Shown one piece after another: positions 55,400 through 64,000 of a DNA stretch of 64,000 nt. The notes beneath the pieces are model-generated. The model worked only from the letters and a program-made list of their open reading frames with translations. It had not been told where the DNA came from and made no database searches. A program made the translations under genes and the position numbers. Source of the DNA: Pisolithus tinctorius (lineage: Eukaryota; Basidiomycota; Agaricomycetes; Boletales; Pisolithaceae); NCBI GenBank assembly GCA_024663395.1, contig JANFAH010000008.1:1736001-1800000 (forward strand), read 5' to 3'. The stretch's first letter is position 1, and each line of letters opens with the position of its first letter.

Positions 55400-57617
55400 T
55401 TACCCGCCGGTGGTGTTGATAGTAGCAATGCAAGGGGGGTGCGGGGATGCGGGAGTTGGTGCATCAGTGGTCCCGACTAAGTTCGCCACCATTTCTCGAA
55501 ATTCATTGCTGGTCAGATACTGCGGAAGGTGTCAGCACATCACTGCTATGTTAATCGAATGACACCCACGTGAGACGGGTCATCGAAGTTCCAGACAGAC
55601 ACAATGTCAGTATGAATGACAGCGAAGTGCTCAGTCACGTTCACATGGCCCTCAAAACTGGCACTGGCAAACAGAGTCCTCCAGTATCCTTCACAAAGTA
55701 AAATGAACATCCAAACAGTTCCGGACTGTAATGGCCGCTTACTCTGCTTTGCAACACTATAAGAAAAAAAGACACTTAGTCGCGACATACGAACAAATGA
55801 GGAGTAAGGAAAACTAACGTTATTGTCCCCTCGACCGCTAAATGTGGCATATATGGCAAGGGCTGATACCCCGAAGGTTGCAGGTGCAAAGATGGCGAAT
55901 GCTGGAGGGGCGGAAACACCAAAGTCTGCAAGGGCAGAGACCCTGAAGACAGCAAGTGCGGAGGCGGCAGAGCCAACGCATGGTTCGCACCCTGCACCAC
56001 TGGTTCGGAGAAAACCGGCCGTAATATATCCAACTGAAACCCAGAAGTGGACCCAAAAGTTTCAGTGACCCTCTGATAGGTGAGTTCAATCAAGTCCTTG
56101 CGCGCTTGCTCCTGGCCATGGTTCGCTGACCATATAAAGGTTGAATCCGTGGAAAAAAGTCAAAACGAATATAACCCACAGCTGACCGCGACGCAAGAAA
56201 GCTTTGCGTCTTGAACGAGGTCCTGAATCGGCTGGATGCACTCCTTTTGTAGATACTCATTCGCTGCTGCCTCAGGGTTCACCTTTCCCTGCAACGCCAG
56301 GTAGGTCAGAAGTCTGTCGTATTTCGTGAAGACGACGATCTTCGGAACTAATGACGGTCATGATTCAGGAAGCGAAAAGTTTTATCAAAAGGCAACATTC
56401 ACTCACTGTTGTGGAGAGCACTCGTAACCTGTTCCAAGATTTTTTCCGCACGTTCTTCCAGAAGTCTGTCTGCATCACCTGGGACGGGTATTTGAAAACA
56501 CAGCCTTTGACAGTAACTGACTTTCAGACACTTTGAGATTATCCTACAACGACTTACCAGACTACATGTAGCTGATCCTTGACGTCCACCCGCTTCTTCC
56601 TGTTCTCTATAAAAGACTTCACATTGCCACAGCCGATCACGTCTACTGGTTCGAAGGCTTTACTAACATGCAAAACGAATTGATCATTTTGCGGTGAGAT
56701 GAGCTCCCTTTCGATATCTGCTGTCGGCGCGGAATATCCAGCAGACTGGGCGTTTCGTTAACATGGAACGTACACATATGGTTAGCTACTCAACTGATTG
56801 TTCAATTCCAAACGTTTGTTTGATCAGTGTAGATTTTCCAACACCTGACTGTAAAGATACTGGTATCGGAAATCATCTGAGCGGGACTGTAGATGTTCAT
56901 TACCTGTCCGACTACCAAGATCCGAAGACTAGCGTAGACGTGTGAGATACTTGCGCACTACTGGGTTGGACGTACTTGCCGACGACATTTCCCAACGAGT
57001 TCCTCAGTAGCAAGGAGTAGTTCATCAACACTCGGTGGCGTGGAATCAGCCTGAGCGGGCGCTGTATCCTGCAGGTGTTACATCAGAACCCTTCGAGGTC
57101 GCATTCATGACGTACGTATGACTGAGGTACTACGGGGTGAGAGACCAATGGTGATGTCCAGCTTGCTGCGAATGGTCTGAAACTCTACAGGCGTTTAGAT
57201 AGATCACAGGAGAAGAGGATAGCCATCCTTGGACTTACTCTGTGCCTGAGAATTGGACAGTACATCATAGACATTGATTTGGATGTCCTTTACGGCTGGT
57301 GTTAATGAAGGATACCACTTTTTCCGATGAACAGAAAAAGAGAAGGCTTCGCCTTGAACTGTTCTATTAGTACGAAGAGCTTGATGAGCGGCCAAGTGCG
57401 TCAAACGATACTCTTACAAAGGCTGAAGGAAATGTTGTCGGAAGATATTTTTACTCTGTTGTTGAATATTGAGTCGATACCCGGGGGTGATTAACTCGAT
57501 AAATTCAATATCCTTTGTACTGCGCAACTCGATATCTGCCTCATCGGTGTCAGCATCGAGGAATGTATATAACTTGATCGCCGTACATGAGATTCGAAGA
57601 GGCTGAGCTATGGACAT
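55400..57617 (-). CDS. C2-like plus G-domain P-loop GTPase (N-terminal half of the fusion)
   Basis: Start ATG 57617, MSIAQPLRISCTAIKLYTFL. A C2-like beta-rich segment follows (FSFSVHRKKWYPSLTPAVKD, IQINVYDVLS). Then LVVGQ, an intron ending CTTTACAG, and SGVGKSTLIKQTFGIEQS (P-loop). Next ADIERELISPQND, FVLHVSKAFEPVDVIGCGN (G3 region; S-K-A-F where the family has S-x-G-F), VPKIVVFTKYDRLLTYLALQ (G4 T-K-Y-D) and NPEAAANEYLQKECIQP. The C-terminal exons give VIHTDIVSVWNFDDPSH and YLTSNEFREMVANLV. In this frame TAA 55400-55402 ends the ORF, inside a perfect donor GTAAGT (intron 55310-55403). The match to the tail exon suggests that the true product reads on. Agaricomycete G-domain families often show this layout. 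Confidence 0.75.
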
Positions 57618-57652
57618 GATAGCGAGTCAATCGGTAGTGCGCACACGGTTGC

Positions 57653-57735
57653 CTGGTGGACATTTAGTTACTGCTAACTAGTATTGGACGCAGTCAAGGC
57701 CTTCGTAGCGATCACGTGAGCATTACATCACCCCT
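57653..57735. promoter_or_regulatory. Upstream segment with TCACGTGA box (second copy)
   Basis: Starting 36 bp upstream of the GTPase start, it repeats the blocks of 51388-51490 (GTGGACATTTAG, AACTAGT, TTGGACGCAGTCAA, CTTCGTAGCGATCACGTGA). Probable promoter of the GTPase gene. Confidence 0.5.
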
Positions 57736-57797
57736 GTTATTCAGTACTTCGCATTCGCAGGGTGAACGGGGTTACGTCGGACCAGATGAGCACTTCA

Positions 57798-57907
57798 GCT
57801 TCGCATTATGATGTTGAAATTCAATGACAGACCCTGATCTTCAGCTGTTACGACACTCAATAGAAGTAATTTGGACAATTATTTTAGTGATTTTACTTTT
57901 TACAGTG
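57798..57907. mobile_element. Truncated right end of a CACTA-type element
   Basis: The terminal repeat TTTTAGTGATTTTACTTTTT and the subterminal stretch before it match the right end of the element at 50539-51358. The left part is missing. Confidence 0.7.
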
Positions 57908-58217
57908 TTTCAAGCCTGAAATGTTGCCTGGTAGCATCCTGGTGGGCTGCACAATGAGTGGACAATGGAAGCATTGGCTCCTGGGAAACATGGCCTGCTC
58001 AAGAAACCGAGCAGCGGCACGCGGAAGAAATCCAGCTCATATCTGGCGTTACTCTCAAACTCCCCGACTGGTATTCAGACTTCAGATTTGATATACGTAT
58101 ATATACATACGTTGAACTTCTTCCCACACAATACCTCGACTATACTCCCAGGCAACGGGAAACAGCCTCAAATTTCGACACAACTAAAAGCGCCAGCGCT
58201 AACCACAACTATACACC
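57908..58217. other. Intergenic between CACTA remnant and ALDH 3' end
   Basis: About 310 bases. No gene recognised; ORFs here are on the antisense side of the ALDH last exon. Confidence 0.4.
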
Positions 58218-60236
58218 TTACTCAGGTATGGGCATGTTCAAGGCTCCACCCAACATTTGGTATGCTTCGGTCTTGTACGGCGGGTATCGTAAACTTAGGT
58301 TGCGCTCCTCACTGTCAAACAATGAGAACGTAGGATAGTTTGCTTAACATACAAGGCTTAAGCAAAGCAACATGCCGGCTCACCTTCTAGGGATATCAAC
58401 GGAGCTTCGCATATGGGTGAAAGCCTCAAATGAGTATCGTAAGAACTGGTAACCGTCTGCAAAATGAATAGACGTAATACATGTGAATGATTAGCGCGTG
58501 AAGGTGATGGAAGAGAGAACGCACATCCGGACTCCCCGACGCCCGAAAATGGTAACTCCCCAACTAGATGGTTAATATCGTGAGTGTCCGTGGAAAACAA
58601 TAAGCCCGGCATGTACTCATACCAGCGAGGTGTTGGAAAGTGTCGTTAAAAGCAATACCACCACTCTGAGTCTCATTAATAACTGTGCATCGAGAAATAG
58701 ATTACACATTTGTCTCGACAGTATACGAGACTCCAAACGCACGTCTTTCTTTAACGGCAGGATCTTCTGTGAACGCATATAAAACCAGAGAATGAGGCCT
58801 TACAACGAAACGTTAGCTAGAGCCGAATTGGCTTGGTCTAGTACTCACCGCGCGTTGATGAAATCAATCGCTTCGTCCAGCGAGTCAACAGCAATGAAGG
58901 GGAGTATAGGTCCGAATATTTCCCTGAGGAATGGGTTAGAAATGCTTCACCCTCGACGTGTTTTTCTTACTCTTCTAACAGCGAATCGTTTTCGTCCACA
59001 CCTCTGACGATAGCAGGCTCGAATCGCCGTCTCGCCGGATCTCTCCTACCCCCGAAAACTCCACCTACTTTCTCTCCTCGCGAGCGGTCAAGCAGTGCGC
59101 TCAGGCGCTGGAAATGGAAGTCATTTACGATGCTCCCGTAGTTTGCATCGTCAAGAGCTCCTTCAGGGAAGAAAGCCTTGTAAGCTTTTTCAAATCCTTT
59201 AATGAGTTCATCTTGTTTGTGCCTGGGAACGAGGATATAATCTGGAGAGACGCAGATCTATGGGTGTGTTATACCAGTTGAACACCCGCGTGGAGGAATC
59301 AACGATCACCACTTGCCTGGCCTGCATTATTACACTTGCCCCACAAGATACGCTTGGCAGCAAGTTCCATGTCGTACGTAGCATCCACGACAACCGGACT
59401 TTTACCTCCGAGTTCCAACGAGCACGGTGTCAAATGCTTGGCAGCTGCGCTTGCCACAATACGCGCGACCCTCCCGTTGCCGGTGTAGAAGATATGGTCC
59501 CATTGCAGTTCGAGTATCTTCGTCGTCTCAGGAACCGCACCATTAATGACACGGTAAGCAGACGTGTCCAGGTACTTGGGGAGAAGCTCTGCGAGGAGTT
59601 TCGAAAAGTGAGGTACAGCCTCGGATGGCTTCAAAATTGCGCAGCACCCAGCGGAGATAGCTCCGATAAGGGGTTGCAAAGTAAGAATCACAGGATAATT
59701 CCACGGTCTAGATTGCGAAGGGAAATGTTAACAGACATGCAGAAGCCTGCCACATAGTCAGAAAACGCACGAGATAATCAACACAGTACCCTTAGGAGCT
59801 TTATATATTCTGTGGGCAGCCAATGAGATTACACATGTCAACAATTATTATACAGTTCGCACGTTGGTTTCCAGCTCTTCTGGAAATCCGGGACATCAGG
59901 ATGTTCGGGCTTGATCCACTCCTCGAGGCTCTCTGCGCTCGTGAGGGCACGCTGAACGACTGCAGCAAGCTCTGCCACGATTACCTCGAAACGGGGTTTA
60001 GCGAAGTCGCGAGCCATCGCATCGCAGATGGCCTCCACTTCATTCTGGGCCAGTCGAGCAACTTGGTAAAGTTGGCGCTTGCGCCACTCAAGTGAACGAG
60101 TTACGCCCGTGTTGAAAGTAGTGCGGAGGTCATCCCTGATCTAATCACATGATAAGTAGATCGGCGAGGAACCACTTCCACAGAAGAGTACCTTGGGGAT
60201 TTCTTCGATAGGAGTGTAAGTCAAAGTACTGGACAT
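58218..60236 (-). CDS. Class-3 aldehyde dehydrogenase
   Basis: Start [15 protein letters not shown] at 60236. N-terminal helices follow ([39 protein letters not shown]). Then [35 protein letters not shown], and [12 protein letters not shown] (catalytic Glu). The catalytic Cys is made across a GC-AG intron (59259-59316): NNAGQ joined to [11 protein letters not shown]. Then [46 protein letters not shown] and a last exon [12 protein letters not shown] ending [10 protein letters not shown] at 58218. The class oxidises fatty or aromatic aldehydes with NAD(P)+; compartment unknown. Confidence 0.88.
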
Positions 60237-60714
60237 CGGGGACGTGGGTGATGGGAGTCGACAAGACCGCCAGTGGGAGGGTATTTATAGTGCGAGCGCT
60301 GACCTATGACACCGCTCAAACGGTCAGCGGTTGTATTCAAGTTGGTTGCTGGGCATGAGTGTGGAGTCCGCAGCAACAATAATTATCCGCCGCCAAACGA
60401 AAAGCGGACCCACAGGTCCGACAACTTGCAGTAAGCCAACGCATTCTGGCCGTATGTACTTGTAGTGAAGAGTATCGAAGACCGGTAGTAGACAAGTCTT
60501 GACTCCCACCTCAACTTCCTGTGACCACGTAAATAACAGAACCTAGCACCGGCTATTTGGCTCCTCACGCATTACATATCACCGCTATCCGCTGTACACA
60601 AGTTTCCCTGGCTATCCAACGTTCTTCAAACGCCTGCACGAAAAGCACTGGAAATAGTTCAGGCTATAGCTTGAGAGGATATTTGGTGGCTCTCGTCCTA
60701 TCGAAGGGGACTAC
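60237..60714. promoter_or_regulatory. Divergent region between ALDH and flippase genes
   Basis: 478 bp between two divergent starts. No ORF with a known product; probably both promoters. Confidence 0.4.
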
Positions 60715-63700
60715 ATGTCCGTACCTGGACCTGACATCCCACTTCGTACCTTTGCACCCGTCTCCTCGTCCAGCCACGATCACCACCAAGATACCAATTC
60801 AGAATCAACGGAGCGCAGAATGCGTTCAAACGTCCTGAAGGCAGCCGTCGTTCGGTCAGCCGGCAAGAGTCTCATTACAGGAAGGAATAAGGGGAAGGGA
60901 AAAATGAGAGAGCAGTACCCGGATGAATCTGACGAGGAGGCAACGTTATTGGGGAATGTCGAGAGGCACGCAGAAGGAGACATAGACGGGGAAAATGTGG
61001 AAGAATCCAGGCAGATGAAGCAGTTGCAGGTGTCTCGGGTGCGTCCCCTCGTTCGAGTCTGGCATTTGTGTGCCCATGGAGACCTAACAGCGTTCGTCCA
61101 CACTATCCAAGTCGCGAAGTCGACAGGACAAGTCTCGTACTATTCCATTCCGTCCTGGAGGTAAGTGACCAACCGAAAGCTCTTCCGCTCTACTTACCCC
61201 TGTTTGTAGACAGGTTTCAGTCACATTTCCCACCTAACATGGTCCGCAACCAAAAGTACAACCTATTCACATTCTTCCCCTTCGTGTTGTATGAGCAATT
61301 CAAGTTCTTCTTCAACCTCTATTTCCTTCTTGTCGCCCTCTCCCAATTCATACCCGCGCTCAAGATTGGTGCGTTCTTTGAGTATATGTGCAGCTAACTC
61401 ACTCAGTATCAATATATTCATTCAGGCTTCATCTTCACATACGTTTCTCCTCTTGCCTTTGTGTTGTGTGTCACAATGGGAAAAGAAGCATACGACGACT
61501 ACAAACGCCACCTCCGGGATCGCGAGGCTAACTCTCAGAAATACCTCATACTCGTTCCCCCTTTATCACACACTCCTGATTCTGGTCCCCACACGCGTTC
61601 TGTTCCTTCATCGAGCCTTCGTCTCGGTGATCTCGTGATTCTAGAGAAGAACCAACGTGTCCCTGCTGATATGGTGCTGCTGCGTACCTCAGACCCTTCT
61701 GGTACTTGTTTCATTCGCACGGACCAGTTAGACGGAGAGACAGACTGGAAATTGCGTGTTGCAGTCCCTACTACGCAGAAATTGGGGAGCGACAAAGAAT
61801 TGATGATGCTAGATGGCGAGATTTACGGTAGGTTTTTTATTTGATCGACGCACGTCGGTTTAGGAAACTGGTTGTTTTCCTTCTCCCTGGCTTGTTTTCT
61901 GACGAATTGATCATTCAGCCGATGCCCCGATCAAGGATCTCCATACGTTTATCGGCACACTCACAGTAAACGGCGCGTTACCCCCCTCACCTCATGATTC
62001 TTCACCAGCACTGTCACACACCGCAGCGCCCACGGTGGAGCCATTGACGGCGGAAAATGTCGTCTGGTCGAATACAGTGCTTGCCGCCGGGAGTGCTGTA
62101 GGGTTTGTCGTATACACTGGGTCAGAGACGAGGGCTGTAATGAACACGAGCCATCCAGAGACGAAAGTTGGCCTCTTGGATTTGGAAATCAACAAACTTG
62201 CCAAGGTGAGCGATTCTATTGTCTGAGTGGACTAGTTGTCAAAGCTGACGAGTTGTTCTAGATCCTATGTGCTGTAACATTCGCATTGTCGGTCGTCCTC
62301 GTCGCACTGAATGGATTCCGTGGATTGTGGTACATCTATGTGTTCCGGTTTTTGATTCTTTTCTCCTCCATCATTCCTATAAGGTAAGTTTTCGGTCTTC
62401 CAGTAGTCAACGCGAGCACCCATGCACCACGTTACCTTGCGTCACAGCTTACGAGTCAACCTTGACATGGGAAAGACAGTGTATGCGAACCAAATCATGA
62501 CTGATCCGGATATCCCGAACACGATCGTGAGGACGAGTACACTTCCTGAAGAACTCGGTCGAATAGAATATTTATTGAGCGACAAGACAGGGACGCTGAC
62601 TCAAAATGGTAAGCGTCTTTGAAGCGCATCTCGATAGGCCAATCTTACTTCGGGTGACAGAAATGGAGATGAAGAAACTACACATGGGGACAATGTCGTA
62701 TGGGTTTGATTCCATGGATGAAGTTGCGCATCAACTCGCAACCGCCTTTGGTGCTGAGCACGGTAAACCCCGTTTCATGTCGAGGCTGGATTGTCCGGAG
62801 CTAATATATCCCGCTAGGTAGGCAACCTTCCATAGCGACCGGAGCCCAACTTGCGACACGTGGTCGACGGGATATGTCATCGAGATTGCGTGACGTTGTC
62901 TTAAGCCTTGCACTTTGTCACAACGTATGTTGCTTGCGTTTCATCGGAAGGGTTTTGATTCTGACCCCATATCAGGTAACTCCAGTTACTAACGACGATG
63001 GGAGCCTTACCTACCAGGCATCTTCTCCAGATGAGGTTGCAATCGTGAAATGGACTGAATCTGTTGGCCTTACGCTCGTCTTTCGCGATCGAGCTCGCAT
63101 GGAACTGCAAACGCCCAGTGGAACTCGCCTATCCTACGATATCCTCGAGCTCTTCCCTTTCACATCCGAATCAAAGCGCATGGGAATTGTCGTGCGTGAG
63201 ACCCAGTCAGGAGAGTTACTCTTTTTGCAGAAGGGCGCAGACGTCGTGATGGCACGCATCGTTCAAAGGAACGACTGGCTCGAGGAGGAAACTGGTAACA
63301 TGGCAAGAGAAGGCCTAAGGACGCTCGTTGTTGCCCGGAAGCGACTGACGCCACAGAATTATGCCGCATTCAAACAACGCCATCACGAAGCCAGCGTTAG
63401 GCTGGACGGTCGAAATGAGGCAATGGCAGCCGTGGTTGCTGAGTATCTGGAAAGGGAGCTCGAGTTACTGGGACTTACGGGTGTTGAAGACAAACTGCAA
63501 GACGAGGTCAAATCGACTTTGGAACTGCTGAGGAATGCTGGGATCAAGATATGGATGTTAACCGGAGACAAAATCGAGACTGCCAGATGTATCGCCATAT
63601 CTACCAAACTGGTGGCGCGGAACCAATACATCCATGAAGTTGCAAAACGTAGGTGTCTATTCTTCTCTTTCGTTCACGTGCAGATCTGTCAATAATTCCG

Positions 63701-64000
63701 GTAGTGAAGACGAGCGATCAGGTTCGTGACCAGTTGGAGTTCTTGCAGTCAAAATTGGACTGCTGTCTAGTTATCGATGGCGAATCTCTACAGGTATGGG
63801 TACGGCCTACTTGGCCAAATTCATCATTGTACTGATACCATTCCGCGCGCCTAGTTGTGCCTGAACTCCTACAAGAACGAATTCATCGAAATTGCTACGA
63901 AACTTTCCGCAGTCGTGGCATGTCGTTGCTCTCCTACGCAGAAAGCAGATGTAGCTCGCTTGATCCGTCAGTACACAAAGAAGAGAGTGTGCTGTATCGG
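60715..64000 (+). CDS. NEO1: P4-type phospholipid flippase, NEO1-like, cut by right edge
   Basis: Start [16 protein letters not shown] at 60715, with a Ser/His-rich cytosolic N-terminus. After introns comes [19 protein letters not shown], then the first membrane segments [20 protein letters not shown] and [20 protein letters not shown] (typical of Neo1). Actuator DGET motif: [12 protein letters not shown]. Phosphorylation motif [10 protein letters not shown] (about 62580). Nucleotide-binding region [26 protein letters not shown], and [15 protein letters not shown]. The last visible exon ends KKRVCCIG, before the expected GDG-x-ND motif, so the C-terminal membrane domain is missing. Neo1 proteins move aminophospholipids between leaflets of Golgi and endosomal membranes. 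About a dozen exons with short introns. Confidence 0.9.

Overview
The window is nuclear DNA of a mushroom-forming basidiomycete (Agaricomycetes). The genes have many short introns (about 50-60 bp, GT-AG), and the families present are typical of that group: NACHT-WD40 NLR proteins, HET-domain proteins, G-domain P-loop GTPases, an F-box protein with a Cys-rich tail, and chromodomain Ty3 elements with an antisense accessory ORF. All assignments come from reading motifs; no search was run.

Layout. 0-0.6 kb: 3' end of a G-domain GTPase gene that runs off the left edge. 1.0-2.6 kb: F-box-like gene (-). 3.0-7.8 kb: NACHT-WD40 NLR (NLR1, +). 8.0-30.0 kb: a transposon stack. Here a Tc1-like foldback element (10277-29998) holds a Ty3 retrotransposon (Ty3-A, 10570-28538), which in turn holds a second foldback element, a younger Ty3 element (Ty3-B, 17423-25626), a 1.8-kb insertion and at least one small one. 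Solo LTRs lie to the left. 30.1-31.7 kb: an unrecognised, decayed gene. 32.2-34.3 kb: a small P-loop GTPase and a HET protein (-). 34.6-36.0 kb: histidine phosphatase (+). 37.1-42.2 kb: a second NACHT-WD40 NLR (NLR2, -). 42.4-50.5 kb: a housekeeping block with an acylaminoacyl-peptidase-like enzyme (-), HPC2/ubinuclein-like HIR subunit (+) and tyrosyl-DNA phosphodiesterase TDP1 (-). 50.5-51.4 kb: a CACTA-type non-autonomous element. 52.3-57.6 kb: a P-loop GTPase read into TPR repeats and a HET domain (-). 58.2-60.2 kb: class-3 aldehyde dehydrogenase (-). 60.7-64.0 kb: a NEO1-like P4-ATPase flippase (+), cut by the right edge.

How the genes may work together. Two NLRs, two HET domains, two (with the left fragment, three) P-loop GTPases and an F-box gene make this a probable self/non-self recognition island around a transposon nest. 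The most unusual object is the locus at 52.3-57.6 kb: a C2-like segment, G domain, helical tail, TPR repeats and HET effector domain in one reading direction. Its paralogue at the left edge stops exactly where the TPR part begins. One extra base in a G6 run separates the two halves in this assembly.

A second theme is CpG loss. From about 5.24 kb, inside NLR1, to about 32.6-33.0 kb, CpG is nearly absent except in younger insertions. The LTRs of the young element Ty3-B differ almost only by CG to TG/CA changes. This points to past or present CpG methylation or RIP-like mutation spreading from the transposon nest into the WD40 half of a still-open NLR gene.
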